From positions 1 to 56,611 of the forward strand of contig JAFVTW010000018.1 of the NCBI GenBank assembly GCA_017503005.1: a stretch of DNA of 56,611 bases, read 5' to 3'. The notes beneath the pieces were generated by a model. The model searched no databases and was not told where the DNA came from. It saw only the letters and a list, made by a program, of their open reading frames with translations. Shown here piece by piece: positions 33,890 through 43,817 of this stretch. The stretch comes from Clostridia bacterium (lineage in GTDB: Bacteria; Bacillota; Clostridia; Christensenellales; UBA1242). A program made the translations under genes and the position numbers. The number at the start of each line of letters is the position of its first letter. Position 1 is the stretch's first letter.

Positions 33890-34482
33890 TACTTATCAAG
33901 TTTTAAACTATATTTAAGTTCTTTTATTTTCTTGTTTAAGCCATTCTTAGTAGAAGTTTCGCAAGGAACTGCTTTTAAATAATCAACAGCATCTACTTTG
34001 TACTTATCGTACTCAGACAACACTTCCATCACATCAACTTTGTTTGTAGTTACAAAACCGCCCTTTAGTGCTCCTTGGTCAGTAAAATCTAATACCACTG
34101 CACAAGTATCATCAAACACTACAAAGTCTTGCTCTCCCTTAGTTTTGGTAGCATATACTTTGTGTCCTATTTGGTTGTACACAAATACTCTAAGTGCTTC
34201 AAATTTTAGATATGTAGATACAGGCTCAGCTACATAATAGATATGTTCACAATTTTTATCACCTTCTAGTAGGACATTGTCTAGATAAAAATCAGCTAAC
34301 ATTTGCTCTACTTCCTTTAGATTAAGTACAGCATATTCATTATATATCTCATCATAATTACCAGAATAATCTTGTAAGGTTCTAAATACTTTTACAGACT
34401 TACAATTTTCAAATTCGTCATACAAACAAGAGTATAATTCGTCTCTGTTCAAATATTCTGCATACATTAATTTGCTAACCAT
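33889..34482 (-). CDS. Hypothetical cytoplasmic protein (197 aa)
   Basis: No recognised family, no signal peptide, no membrane helix. Mixed alpha/beta pattern with an acidic, Tyr-rich N-terminal half (Y-D-E-I-Y-N-E-Y, E-H-I-Y-Y-V-A-E-P) and a central beta stretch (D-F-V-V-F-D-D-T-C-A-V-V-L-D-F). The C-terminus is basic and helical. RBS AAGGAGA about 8 nt upstream supports the start. Monocistronic, bounded by terminators on both sides. Confidence 0.7.
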   Translation of the reverse strand: MVSKLMYAEYLNRDELYSCLYDEFENCKSVKVFRTLQDYSGNYDEIYNEYAVLNLKEVEQMLADFYLDNVLLEGDKNCEHIYYVAEPVSTYLKFEALRVFVYNQIGHKVYATKTKGEQDFVVFDDTCAVVLDFTDQGALKGGFVTTNKVDVMEVLSEYDKYKVDAVDYLKAVPCETSTKNGLNKKIKELKYSLKLDK

Positions 34483-34546
34483 ATATATCTCCTTAAAAAC
34501 AATATAAGTGTATCATACATTACAAATTTAAACTATCAATTTTACA

Positions 34547-34580
34547 CAAAAAAAGCAAACCGATTTGGTTTGCTTTTTGT
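34547..34580 (-). terminator. Terminator of the rplM-rpsI operon
   Basis: AAAAGCAAACC and GGTTTGCTTTT around GATT with flanking A/T runs; 26 nt after the rpsI stop. Confidence 0.9.
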
Positions 34581-34605
34581 ATATACGAATTTGTATACAA
34601 CAAAA

Positions 34606-35028
34606 TTATCTCTTGCTGTATTGTGGAGCTTTTCTAGCTTTCTTAAGACCAGGTTTTTTACGCTCTTTAACTCTTGAATCACGAGTTAAGAAACCAGCTT
34701 TCTTAATTTCATCTTTTAAGCTTTCGTCAGCTTTAACTAAAGCACGAGCGATAGCTTGACGGATAGCACCAGCTTGACCACTTAGTCCACCACCATGAAC
34801 ATTTACTAAAATGTCATATTTACCAACAGTGTTTGTTAGTTCTAGTGGTTGGTTAACGATTAATTTAAGTGTGCCTAGACCGAAGAATTCTTCGATATCT
34901 TTTTTGTTGATTGTAATTAAACCTTTACCGTTAGGAATTAATCTAACTCTAGCAATAGATTGTTTACGACGACCTGTAGCACCAAATTCAACTGTTTTAG
35001 CTGCAGGAACTGATTTTTTTGCTGCCAT
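34606..35028 (-). CDS. rpsI: 30S ribosomal protein S9
   Basis: 140 residues. [11 protein letters not shown] near residues 15-25, [18 protein letters not shown] near 79-96, and the conserved C-terminal tail [12 protein letters not shown], whose end reaches the P-site tRNA. Translationally coupled to rplM (TAATG overlap). Length is slightly above the usual 130 because of an Ala/Lys N-terminal extension. Confidence 0.97.
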   Translation of the reverse strand: MAAKKSVPAAKTVEFGATGRRKQSIARVRLIPNGKGLITINKKDIEEFFGLGTLKLIVNQPLELTNTVGKYDILVNVHGGGLSGQAGAIRQAIARALVKADESLKDEIKKAGFLTRDSRVKERKKPGLKKARKAPQYSKR

Positions 35029-35471
35029 TATTTAACTCCTCCTACTAATTTGTATGGTTTTGGTTGTTGAGCACTATGTGGGTGTTCAGCACCTTTGTAA
35101 ACTTTTAGTTTTCTAAACATTTCTCTACCTAGAGTATTTTTAGGAAGCATACCTTTAACTGCTTTTTCTAAAACAAAATCACTCTTTGTAGCCATAAGGT
35201 CTTTGTAAGCTGTTTGCTTTAAACCACCAGGGTGACCTGAATGACGATAGTAGAATTTGTCGTTTAATTTATTACCTGTCAAAATCATTTTGTCTGTGTT
35301 GATTACTACTACATAATCACCTGCATCGCAATGAGGGGTAAATGTAGGTTTGTGTTTGCCACGAAGAATTGCAGCAACTTGGCTAGCTACTCTACCTAAA
35401 GGCATATCAGCAGCATCTACTAATAACCACTCACTCTTTACAGTTTGTGCATTTAACATAACTGTTTTCAT
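35028..35471 (-). CDS. rplM: 50S ribosomal protein L13
   Basis: 147 residues with the L13 pattern [31 protein letters not shown] and [11 protein letters not shown]. Assembles early in the large subunit. First gene of the rplM-rpsI operon, with AGGAG RBS and a consensus promoter. The roughly 100-nt leader could hold an L13-type autoregulatory element. Confidence 0.97.
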   Translation of the reverse strand: MKTVMLNAQTVKSEWLLVDAADMPLGRVASQVAAILRGKHKPTFTPHCDAGDYVVVINTDKMILTGNKLNDKFYYRHSGHPGGLKQTAYKDLMATKSDFVLEKAVKGMLPKNTLGREMFRKLKVYKGAEHPHSAQQPKPYKLVGGVK

Positions 35472-35571
35472 TATATATATTCTCCTAATAAAAAATCAAA
35501 ATTAATTAATTTAATTTTTGCCTTTAGTTTGTGGGGCTAGTACAAAAAAAAGTGCAACCCTTAAATATTGC
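35472..35571 (-). promoter_or_regulatory. 5' leader of rplM-rpsI, possible ribosomal-protein leader RNA
   Basis: About 100 nt between the predicted transcript start and rplM. It contains AAGGGTTGCAC, a run of T, then GTACTAGCCCCACAAAC; GGG/CCC and GTTGCAC/GTAC segments can pair. L13 leaders are known in Bacillota, but I cannot confirm a match to that consensus by eye. Confidence 0.35.
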
Positions 35572-35577
35572 AAGTAA

Positions 35578-35606
35578 ATTATAAATAATATACAGCAATT
35601 TGTCAA
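35578..35606 (-). promoter_or_regulatory. Consensus sigma-A promoter of rplM-rpsI
   Basis: Minus strand TTGACA (35601-35606), exactly 17 nt, TATAAT (35578-35583): a perfect housekeeping promoter, as expected for ribosomal proteins. Confidence 0.92.
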
Positions 35607-35649
35607 GATTATTTAGCACTTTTTTTAGCATTATTTTAATAATTTTTTA

Positions 35650-37476
35650 TTATACATCAATGTTATTTTTTCTTCTAAAATCAGCACGACCTCTTTGTGT
35701 GTGATCTAGAATAATTTTTCTAATTCTTAGGCTTTGTGGAGTAACTTCCAAAAGCTCATCATCGTTCAAAAATTCTAAACTTTCTTCTAATGTCAAAGCT
35801 TTTACTGGCTCTAATCTTAGAGCATCATCACTAGCACAACTTCTCATATTAGATAGTTGTTTTCTCTTACATACATTTACTACAATGTCGTCGCCCTTAG
35901 GGTTCATACCTACTACCATACCTTGGTATACTTTAGCTCCAGGAGTAATTAGTAGCCTACCTCTTTCTTGAGAATTGTACAAACCATATTGAACGGCTTC
36001 ACCTGTTTCATAAGCAACTAGAGCCCCACAATTTCTTCTGTCAATATGTCCCTTAAATGGTGCATATTCTTCAAAGATTGAGCTCATTACACCTTCACCT
36101 CTAGTATCGGTCAAGAATTGACTCTTGTAACCAAATAACCCTCTAGAAGGTATCAAAAACTCTAATCTAGTACGATTGCCCACATTAGTCAAAGAAACTA
36201 GTTCGCCTTTTCTTTCACCCATAGCTACCATAATGTTTCCCACACTATCTTCAGGAACATCTATTACTAGTCTATCGATAGGTTCACACTTTACACCATC
36301 GATTTCTTTAATCAAAACTTTAGGCATACTTACCTGAAATTCGTAGCCATCTCTTCTCATATTCTCTACCAAAATAGAAATGTGCATTTCGCCTCTACCT
36401 AACACTCTAAAGCTATCTGCACTATCGGTATCAAATACTTTCAAACTTAAGTCTTTTACACTTTCTTTAATTAGTCTATCTCTAAGGTGACGGCTAGTAC
36501 AATACTTACCTTCTTTACCTGCAAATGGACTATTGTTTACTGAGAATGTCATCTCTACACTAGGTTCACTTATTTTTACAAAAGGAATTGCCTCTACTTG
36601 TGCTTTGTCACATACAGTATCTCCTATTGTTACCTCTGTACTACCAGCCAAACAAACTATATCTCCAGCTGATGCCATTTCAGTAGGAACTTGCTTCAAT
36701 CCTTCAAAAACAAATATATTGCTAATCTTAAAGCTAGAACTTACTGATTCATCGTGGTAGTTTGTAACAGCAACTGTTTGACCTACTTTTAATGTCCCCC
36801 TCTCAACCTTTCCTACAGCTAGTTTACCCAAATAATCATTTTGTTCTGTAGAGCTCACTAGCATTTGGAATGGAGACTCTGTATCAGCATTTGGAGCTGG
36901 AATGTAATCAATTATTTTTTGTAGTAAAGGCTGCATATTTGTGCCTTCTACACCAAAATCTAGTGTAGCAACACCATTACGAGCAGAAGCATATACAAAC
37001 GGACTATTTAGTTGTTCTTCTGTAGCATCTAGCTCTAAGAATAATTCTAATACTTCATCTACAACTTCTTTTACTCTTTGGTCTTTCTTATCAATCTTAT
37101 TGATTACTACTATTACTTTGTGGTTTAGCTCCAAAGCTTTCTTTAGTACAAATCTGGTTTGGGGCATAGGGCCTTCAAAACTGTCTACTACTAGTAGTAC
37201 ACCGTCTACCATTTTAAGTACTCTCTCTACCTCTCCACCGAAATCAGCATGGCCTGGAGTATCTACTACATTTACCTTTACACCATTGTACATAAGTGCA
37301 GCATTTTTACTAAGGATAGTGATACCTCTTTCTCTTTCTAGATCATTTCTATCCATTACTCTATCTGCTACTTGTTGATTTTCTCTAAACACACCACCTT
37401 GTTTAAGTAGTTCATTTACCAAACTTGTTTTACCGTGGTCTACATGGGCAATAATTGCCACATTTCTAATATCCAT
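35650..37476 (-). CDS. typA: Translational GTPase TypA/BipA
   Basis: 608 residues, full length. G1 A-H-V-D-H-G-K-T-S at residues 10-18, G2 R-G-I-T-I, G3 D-T-P-G-H-A-D-F near 76, G4 N-K-I-D near 130, then EF-G-like domains II, III and V and the TypA-specific C-terminal domain with G-R-L-L-I-T-P-G-A-K-V-Y. TypA is an EF-G-like ribosome-binding GTPase involved in stress and cold growth and in 50S assembly. RBS AGGAG upstream; monocistronic. It lies directly downstream of nothing else on its strand and upstream of the rplM promoter, without an evident terminator in between. Confidence 0.97.
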   Translation of the reverse strand: MDIRNVAIIAHVDHGKTSLVNELLKQGGVFRENQQVADRVMDRNDLERERGITILSKNAALMYNGVKVNVVDTPGHADFGGEVERVLKMVDGVLLVVDSFEGPMPQTRFVLKKALELNHKVIVVINKIDKKDQRVKEVVDEVLELFLELDATEEQLNSPFVYASARNGVATLDFGVEGTNMQPLLQKIIDYIPAPNADTESPFQMLVSSTEQNDYLGKLAVGKVERGTLKVGQTVAVTNYHDESVSSSFKISNIFVFEGLKQVPTEMASAGDIVCLAGSTEVTIGDTVCDKAQVEAIPFVKISEPSVEMTFSVNNSPFAGKEGKYCTSRHLRDRLIKESVKDLSLKVFDTDSADSFRVLGRGEMHISILVENMRRDGYEFQVSMPKVLIKEIDGVKCEPIDRLVIDVPEDSVGNIMVAMGERKGELVSLTNVGNRTRLEFLIPSRGLFGYKSQFLTDTRGEGVMSSIFEEYAPFKGHIDRRNCGALVAYETGEAVQYGLYNSQERGRLLITPGAKVYQGMVVGMNPKGDDIVVNVCKRKQLSNMRSCASDDALRLEPVKALTLEESLEFLNDDELLEVTPQSLRIRKIILDHTQRGRADFRRKNNIDV

Positions 37477-37605
37477 ATTTCTCCTAATAAGTATGATTAA
37501 ATTAAGGTTAAAAATTGCATCAATTTAATAATCTTACATACCTACATTTTTCTTAAAACGAAAACAATTATAGCACTATGTTACAAAAAAATAAAGTACC
37601 TAAAC

Positions 37606-37657
37606 AAAAAAACTTTCAGTAATTAATTATATATAATTAAAAACCAAAAGTTTTTCA
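37606..37657 (-). terminator. AT-rich terminator after the gene ending at 37660
   Basis: AAAAACTTT and AAAGTTTTT form the outer stem and TAATTATATATAATTA an inner stem; T run on the minus strand. Low GC makes it moderate. Confidence 0.5.
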
Positions 37658-37659
37658 AA

Positions 37660-38223
37660 TTAACTCCACAATGCAGGAACCAAATCTTCACTATACATTC
37701 TAGTCAATTTCAAATCCATATTGTACTTTGCCCTTATAGGAGCGGCAGGATTTTGCTTAGATACAACATAAGAAATCGTCTTTGTTTCTAGTGCATCAAA
37801 AATAATAACATCTGTCTCTTCTTGCTCAACACCATTTATCATAAAAACAACTTTACCATTTCTACCCGGACCCGAATTGTTTATCTCTAATTTTGTCTTA
37901 AAATAGGCTTGATTTTCGATTGTAAACTCTATAGTTATAGCATCAGTATCGGTCTTAAATAGCAAGTTTTTATTTTGGAAAAAGTGTGTTTTTTCATCAC
38001 CCTTCTTTGTATTTTCAAATACAAAATATGAGTACGGCATACCATTATCAGCATTCTTGATATTTATAGCCACAGTACCTAGGCAGTCAGTAGCAGAAAT
38101 GTTTATTTTTGAATTAATATTAGCAGTGTTTACTATAATCACCCAAAAAATAGCTATTATTGACAACAACAATAACACCATAGATGATATTAAAACTATT
38201 TTTTTCCATTTTTTTAGTCTCAT
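37660..38223 (-). CDS. Hypothetical signal-anchored surface protein (187 aa)
   Basis: Basic N-terminus (M-R-L-K-K-W-K-K) and one membrane helix (about residues 10-32), then a beta-rich extracytoplasmic domain (N-I-K-N-A-D, K-V-V-F-M-I-N-G-V). No family recognised. It follows, but is separated by a terminator from, the five-gene Ig/ABC operon, so it may be functionally related to the surface proteins but is probably transcribed separately. Confidence 0.66.
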   Translation of the reverse strand: MRLKKWKKIVLISSMVLLLLSIIAIFWVIIVNTANINSKINISATDCLGTVAINIKNADNGMPYSYFVFENTKKGDEKTHFFQNKNLLFKTDTDAITIEFTIENQAYFKTKLEINNSGPGRNGKVVFMINGVEQEETDVIIFDALETKTISYVVSKQNPAAPIRAKYNMDLKLTRMYSEDLVPALWS

Positions 38224-38353
38224 ACGATTTTATTTTAATACATTTTTAGTATTTATCAAAATATTTTTTGTTATTATAACAAACTTTAAAAATACACCCA
38301 AATTACATCTTTGTCTACTACCCTTAATTTCCCAACAATGTAATTCTAGATAA

Positions 38354-38387
38354 AAAACAAAAAACATGCAAATTGCATGTTTTCTGT
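38354..38387 (-). terminator. Terminator of the ABC/Ig-lipoprotein operon
   Basis: AAAACATGC and GCATGTTTT stem around AAATT, T run on the minus strand, 8 nt beyond the stop at 38395. Confidence 0.88.
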
Positions 38388-38394
38388 TTATATA

Positions 38395-41241
38395 TTAACC
38401 AGCATAATTTTGGTTGTATAGTAGTATTCTACCAAGTGGTGTTCCTGAAGGAACTCCTAACATTGTTGCAGCATCCCCTATAATTAGAACATCCATTTCA
38501 ATGAATTGATGTATAGTATCTTTACCAGTAATATCATTTAGATTTACTTTACCATTCATATCAGCATTAACATAATTAACATCTGTAGGATTTACTACAG
38601 GGCTTGACATATTACTAAAGTCATTAAACAATAATGATATAAAGATCAACTTGCCGTCTTTAGCTATATTGTCAACAACAGCAGGATCATAAGAAGCCAA
38701 GTTTCCTAGAAGTAGTGGTGGTACAAGTCCGCCATAGTAGTTACTTAAATATGTTGTTGAACCATCATTTGTATTGTTAGCAATAGTATAGCCTTCAAAA
38801 TTAACTGTTTGATCTTTATCAAATGTAGCACCAGCTTTTTTGCATTCATCACCAGTAATTTCAATACCAAATGCACCGCACAAACCATAAGTCATATTTT
38901 TGAATGTAATATTTAAGTTTGCAACACTCTCTAGTCCATTACTAAAAATGTCATTTACTTCGATATTTTCAAATTTACTATTTATAGTATGATGAATTCT
39001 AATACCTACATCTGTTTTTTCTACTTTTACATTTTTGATAGTAGCATAAGTAATAGCATTATTGTCGTTATCACCTAAAACTAAACCATATCTAATTATA
39101 CCTATAGGTTTTTCTGCATTGTGTTCAGCATGGTCAATAGCACCATTACCCTTGAATACCAAATCACTAATATTTACTGTAACAGTTGTACCAACTACTG
39201 GAACAATTTTCATAATTGCAGGTTGTCTATCATAAAGGCTAAGACGATTCATTTCTTCAATAGTATGATTTGCTAAACCGCTCATATCAATAGTGTGATT
39301 GTTACCTAGAATGGTTACACTTTTGTTTGTATTAATTGAAGCAGCACCTTGTTGAATTTGTGTCAAAACCTCATCGCTTTTAGCTTGTTTTGCAATAGCA
39401 GGTACAATGTTGTAATTATCAGCAGCATTTAGTGCTACGATATTGATAATTTCGCCATTGTATGTTTGACCTTCCAACAATGCTTCTAATTCTTCAAAAG
39501 TTTCTACATTGATACCATTGTTTACATTAAATGTATAAGAAACAGAAGATGTCTCTTGATTACTACCAGAATTTGAAGTTACAGTAACTTTGATTTCACC
39601 AGTAGTATTGAATGTGATTTCTTTTTCAGTTTTATCATATGTAGCAATATTTGTAGCAGTAGGATCGCCTACTTTTTCGAATTTAACTACATAATCTTGG
39701 CACACTTTAGAGCCAACTACTTCTACCTCAAATGGTAGAGCATCTACTTTAGAATAGTTATATTTATAACCTATTCTCTTTGTTTCAAAAAGTTCTGGAA
39801 GTTTAATAGTTTCTGGAGGCACAATTACATTTACAGTAGCAGTTTCACTGATATCTGTACCACGAACTGTAGCTGTAATTTTGGCTGTACCATGACCTAA
39901 AATACCTATTGAACATACATATCCATTTGGAGTAATTTCAATTAAATCAGAACCTTGAGTGATTTCAAAATCGATTTGTTTATCATTAACTTCTTGACCC
40001 ATACCATTGTACAATTCTACTTCTAGAACTTGGTTTTGAGAATTGTTTTTGCTGTCCAAACTAATTGTTTCATTTGAGAAGTTTAAGAACAATTGTTCTT
40101 GACTTGTAGCTTCTACAGTTACAGAAATCTCGTTACTTTCTACACCATTACCTGTAGCTTTTACTTTGATTACAGCACCTGTAGTAGCATTTTCTTTAAC
40201 CATTAATTTATTACCAACAACTTCACATAAATTTGCATTTTGGGTAACAACCCAGTCATAACTATCTGTAGTATTTGCAGGAGTAACTGCTGCAGAAAGA
40301 GTAACATAACCACCCTTTACAACACTTGCTTTATCTGCAGAAATAGCAATACCAGTTAGTTCTACTCTAGTAGTAGTAACTGTAATAGTAATTTCGTTAC
40401 TATATAGTGTATTTCCTTTAGCTGCTTTAACTACGATTGCTGCTCCAGCAGGAGCTGTTTCTTTTACTGTAAGTCTATCAGCAACGATTGTGCAATATTC
40501 ACTACCACTAACTACAATCCATTCATATGTATCTGTAGTATTAGCAGGAGTAACTGTTGCACTTAAAGTAGTGTAATCGCCTTTCAAAACTTCAGTCTTT
40601 GAAGATGTAATTTGAATTGCTGTCATAGGCACTTGAGTAGCAACAACTCTAAATGAAAGTATATTACTAGATACAGAACCATTAGTAGCTTTTACTTTGA
40701 TTGTAGCATCACTAGTAGCTTCGTCTTTAACCATAAGTTTGTTGCCTACGATTTCGCAATTAGCTTCGCCTTCTACAATAGTCCATTCGTAACTATCTGT
40801 AGTATCGGCAGGAGTAACTATAGCAGACAAATCAACATATCCACCTTTAACAATATCAGTCTTTTTAGCAGATATTTGAATTTGAGTAATAGGAACTCTT
40901 GAAACAACAATTTCCACTTCGTTTGATTTTACCTTATCCAAGGTACTAACAACTTTAATCTTTTCACCAGGAGTAGCATCTTCTTTGATGGTCAACAAAC
41001 CAGTATTTGTAATTGTGCCATAAGTAGAACCTGAAACGATTTCATAAGTTACAGTTTTTTCTTTGTCTTCTTCATTTGAAGATTTAATTTCGGTCAAAAA
41101 CTGAATTGTTTCGCCTCTTTTAGCAGTCAATATGCCATCCTGAGTAGATAGCACAAGTTCCACATTGTTTCCACAAGCTGTCAAACAGATTGACACAAGT
41201 GCAAGACATAAAACTAGTGCTAAATTCTTTAGTTTCCTCAT
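38395..41241 (-). CDS. Surface lipoprotein with bacterial-Ig repeats and beta-helix-like C-terminal region (948 aa)
   Basis: Lipoprotein signal peptide with lipobox L-T-A-C (Cys near residue 23). After an Ig-like N-terminal domain come three close repeats at about residues 113-205, 206-295 and 296-380. Each has I-x-I-[ST]-[AS]-x-K-[TA]-x-[IV]-[VL]-K-G-x-Y, T-P-A-[ND]-T-T-D-[ST]-Y-[ED]-W and a Cys-E/T-I/V strand, typical of Big_2/Ig-fold surface proteins. Two further Ig-like segments follow. From about residue 600 there are short hydrophobic repeats (V-T-I-L-G-N-N-H-T-I-D-M, I-S-D-L-V-F-K-G-N-G, I-K-N-V-K-V-E-K) like a right-handed parallel beta-helix, as in polysaccharide-binding or lyase proteins. 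It is the last gene of the operon, 11 nt after the other Ig-like protein. Role: surface adhesin or glycan binding (inference). Confidence 0.82.
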   Translation of the reverse strand: MRKLKNLALVLCLALVSICLTACGNNVELVLSTQDGILTAKRGETIQFLTEIKSSNEEDKEKTVTYEIVSGSTYGTITNTGLLTIKEDATPGEKIKVVSTLDKVKSNEVEIVVSRVPITQIQISAKKTDIVKGGYVDLSAIVTPADTTDSYEWTIVEGEANCEIVGNKLMVKDEATSDATIKVKATNGSVSSNILSFRVVATQVPMTAIQITSSKTEVLKGDYTTLSATVTPANTTDTYEWIVVSGSEYCTIVADRLTVKETAPAGAAIVVKAAKGNTLYSNEITITVTTTRVELTGIAISADKASVVKGGYVTLSAAVTPANTTDSYDWVVTQNANLCEVVGNKLMVKENATTGAVIKVKATGNGVESNEISVTVEATSQEQLFLNFSNETISLDSKNNSQNQVLEVELYNGMGQEVNDKQIDFEITQGSDLIEITPNGYVCSIGILGHGTAKITATVRGTDISETATVNVIVPPETIKLPELFETKRIGYKYNYSKVDALPFEVEVVGSKVCQDYVVKFEKVGDPTATNIATYDKTEKEITFNTTGEIKVTVTSNSGSNQETSSVSYTFNVNNGINVETFEELEALLEGQTYNGEIINIVALNAADNYNIVPAIAKQAKSDEVLTQIQQGAASINTNKSVTILGNNHTIDMSGLANHTIEEMNRLSLYDRQPAIMKIVPVVGTTVTVNISDLVFKGNGAIDHAEHNAEKPIGIIRYGLVLGDNDNNAITYATIKNVKVEKTDVGIRIHHTINSKFENIEVNDIFSNGLESVANLNITFKNMTYGLCGAFGIEITGDECKKAGATFDKDQTVNFEGYTIANNTNDGSTTYLSNYYGGLVPPLLLGNLASYDPAVVDNIAKDGKLIFISLLFNDFSNMSSPVVNPTDVNYVNADMNGKVNLNDITGKDTIHQFIEMDVLIIGDAATMLGVPSGTPLGRILLYNQNYAG

Positions 41242-41252
41242 ATTTTCTCCTT

Positions 41253-42182
41253 TTATATATTATTTTGCCAAATAAATTTAATTTCGGCTTGATAAGTTGG
41301 ATTATTCTTATCTCCAACATAGGCAACAACATATACAGTCTTGTTAGCTGTCTTAAATGTAATTACACCAGTGGACTCGTCAACAGTTGCATAGTTGTCA
41401 CCAGATTTGATTACAAACTTTACAGTTTGCAAAGAACTAATAACTTCTGGGTCGAAAGTTAAATAGTTCTTTAGTATAATTACTTGCTCAGAAGTGAAGC
41501 AAATAGAACTATTACCTATAGGTTTAATAGTAAACTCCAAAGGTAATTTTTTACTTGCACTAACCACAACCAAGCAAGTATCGGTGTAGCTACCATCTAC
41601 AGTAGTTACTGTAATTGTAGCCTCACCTTCCTTCAATGCTTTCAATTTACCATTAGCATCTACACTAACAATCGTAGCATCACTACTAGTCCATGTTACA
41701 TTTTTGTTTAGTGCAGTGTCCGGAATAATTTCGGCATACAAAGTTTGAATTTCACCAACTGCCAAATTAATTTCTTTGTTAGACAAAGTAACACCTGTTA
41801 CATTATCTTTAGTTACTTTGATTAGAATACTAGCAGTTTTGCCACCATCTTCTGTTTTAACCACAACAGATGTAGTACCATAACTAACACCTGTTATTTT
41901 ACCATTTTCGTCTATAGTACAAAATTTCTCATTTTGCGAAGTATATGTAACTTTTTTATTTGTAGCAAGTTCGGGATATACTTTAATTTTAGTTTGAAAT
42001 GTATCCCCTATATCAAGTTTAATTATTTGGTTCTTTTCCAAATTGTTTTCAAACTCATCTACAAAGAAAATACTCTCTACATACACAAAGTTGTATGTAG
42101 CGAAAATTCTACCTGCAAACGAAATAGTTATCATCAGGAATATTGGCAATATTAATAAAATTAAAACAATAGTTTTTTTCAT
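41253..42182 (-). CDS. Membrane-anchored protein with two Big_2 (bacterial Ig-like) domains (309 aa)
   Basis: N-terminal membrane helix (about residues 4-25), then two Big_2 domains (about 50-130 and 133-210), shown by L-A-V-G-E-I-Q-T-L-Y-A-E-I-I-P, N-K-N-V-T-W-T-S-S-D-A-T-I-V-S-V-D-A-N-G-K and L-K-A-L-K-E-G-E-A-T-I-T-V. The C-terminal 100 residues form a further beta-rich domain. The first domain has T-Y-T-S-Q-N instead of T-W-x-S-S. No lipobox, so it is probably held by its uncleaved helix. It is 16 nt downstream of the ABC permease and 11 nt upstream of the Ig lipoprotein, in the same operon. Confidence 0.83.
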   Translation of the reverse strand: MKKTIVLILLILPIFLMITISFAGRIFATYNFVYVESIFFVDEFENNLEKNQIIKLDIGDTFQTKIKVYPELATNKKVTYTSQNEKFCTIDENGKITGVSYGTTSVVVKTEDGGKTASILIKVTKDNVTGVTLSNKEINLAVGEIQTLYAEIIPDTALNKNVTWTSSDATIVSVDANGKLKALKEGEATITVTTVDGSYTDTCLVVVSASKKLPLEFTIKPIGNSSICFTSEQVIILKNYLTFDPEVISSLQTVKFVIKSGDNYATVDESTGVITFKTANKTVYVVAYVGDKNNPTYQAEIKFIWQNNI

Positions 42183-42198
42183 AAGTTCCTAATATATT

Positions 42199-43800
42199 TT
42201 AAACTTCAATTTTGTCATAAGACATATTAATTCTCAATATCAAAATATACACTCTGTGTATACAGAATACAAGACTCAACAAAATTATTATTATCCATGG
42301 CAATAGTACATTTTCGCTAAATGCCATCATAATTATAATAATTCCTAATAAAGCAGCAATAATCATACCTATAATCATGCTTTTAGCTGTAGTTCCACCC
42401 ATTTTTGACATTTCTTCGCTAGAATACCAGTCTAGCACTGGATTTTTGATATCCATATCTATACTCAAAGCAATATGTCCTACACTTGCTAACATTATAG
42501 CTATAGTACCCATAATTACTTGCCAACTTGTCAAGTAGAACATAGACACAATCATAGTTACAAACAAAGCACTAAATGTAAAACAGATGTTAAACACCAT
42601 TTTTGCTGCAATAAATTTAAAATAATTCATTGGAGAAATTTTGGATATATAGAAATTTCCACCTTCTCTTGATATTGCTGTAGCTGATATGATGTTTGAT
42701 AGCATAGCAAAAATTGCCACAATCAACACATGCGAACCAGCAATCATCACCTCACCTGCCTGACTAACAGCCAACGAAAGCATTAGCTTATCATAGCTAA
42801 ATACTATAAAAGGCATTAGTAGTGTAAACAAAAAGTATTGAAATACAGCACTAGGTGATCTAAATAAACACAATAGTTCTTTCACCAACAAACTATGGAA
42901 ACCAGTTCTTTTTTTGAAACTCTGTTCTTTTACAAGAGGTTTGATACTATTTTCAAGATTTGACATAGCTGTTTTGAAATAAAATGGTTTTATTATTACC
43001 AAAGCCAGTACCAAAATAGAAAAGCAAATTGATACAAATATAGCTATCCAGTACCATTTAGCATAACTAAACATAGCCATAGCTAATTGATAAAATAGTA
43101 TAAAATCCTTACCTATCTCTAATATTTTTAAATTTATATTTCTTACAGTCTCAATTTGTTTACTAACTATAGCAAAAGTAGATGTCATATTACCTATAAT
43201 CATCAAATATAAACTTACTGCTGTAGCAACTAATACCAAAATTGAAATTATACTCAATGTAGTATGTGATTTTAGATACTTGATAATAGCCATCAATGGT
43301 ACACTAATTAATGATGCCAAAGCAATAGGCAATATAGGAAAAACTATCATTAAAATCAATATCGAAACATAATAAACATTTGCCAAACCACCTACTACAC
43401 CCAGTGCTATAAATATAGGTAAAGCAATCATAGAATTGACTATCATTTCTTGCAAATAAATAACCAAAATTTTGGAAACAAACAGTTGATTTGGAGTGGC
43501 TGGTAAAACCATCAACAATTCATTTTCCTTGCTAAAATATAGGTTCGTTAATATATTACCTATTGCAAAAAACAAGGATATTAATTGTGTAATTAATAGA
43601 ACAATACCTATTAACTCAGCATTTATCTTAAATCCTAACAAAAAAATACAAAAAAACACTATTCCAAATACTATGGTAATTGCAAATATTAATATCAAAT
43701 ACTTCACTATTTGCAAAATCATCTTCTTTAGATTTGAAGTTTTTAAAATATCATATCTATTGTCGATTTGAAGTTTAAACAGTTTTAGTACTGTCTGCAT
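42199..43800 (-). CDS. ABC-2-type exporter permease (533 aa)
   Basis: 533 residues with about 12 hydrophobic helices. The plan matches the clostridial putative ABC exporter family (N-terminal helices near 30-90, I-L-T-N-L-Y-F-S-K-E-N-E-L-L-M-V-L-P motif near 63-80, a cytosolic loop K-E-L-L-C-L-F-R-S-P near 310, and a second set of helices). The substrate cannot be deduced. It is 17 nt downstream of the ATPase gene, giving a complete two-component transporter. The following two genes code for Ig-like surface proteins, which may be substrates, partners or simply co-regulated. Confidence 0.82.
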   Translation of the reverse strand: MQTVLKLFKLQIDNRYDILKTSNLKKMILQIVKYLILIFAITIVFGIVFFCIFLLGFKINAELIGIVLLITQLISLFFAIGNILTNLYFSKENELLMVLPATPNQLFVSKILVIYLQEMIVNSMIALPIFIALGVVGGLANVYYVSILILMIVFPILPIALASLISVPLMAIIKYLKSHTTLSIISILVLVATAVSLYLMIIGNMTSTFAIVSKQIETVRNINLKILEIGKDFILFYQLAMAMFSYAKWYWIAIFVSICFSILVLALVIIKPFYFKTAMSNLENSIKPLVKEQSFKKRTGFHSLLVKELLCLFRSPSAVFQYFLFTLLMPFIVFSYDKLMLSLAVSQAGEVMIAGSHVLIVAIFAMLSNIISATAISREGGNFYISKISPMNYFKFIAAKMVFNICFTFSALFVTMIVSMFYLTSWQVIMGTIAIMLASVGHIALSIDMDIKNPVLDWYSSEEMSKMGGTTAKSMIIGMIIAALLGIIIIMMAFSENVLLPWIIIILLSLVFCIHRVYILILRINMSYDKIEV

Positions 43801-43817
43801 TTTAACTCCTTTATATA

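Noticed and set aside
34565..35035. Plus-strand frames opposite rpsI and rplM
   Set aside because: Antisense shadows of conserved ribosomal protein genes without RBS.
41120..41332. 70-residue frame overlapping the start of the Ig lipoprotein
   Set aside because: Frame-shifted reading of the lipoprotein signal region; the lipoprotein frame has the lipobox and RBS.
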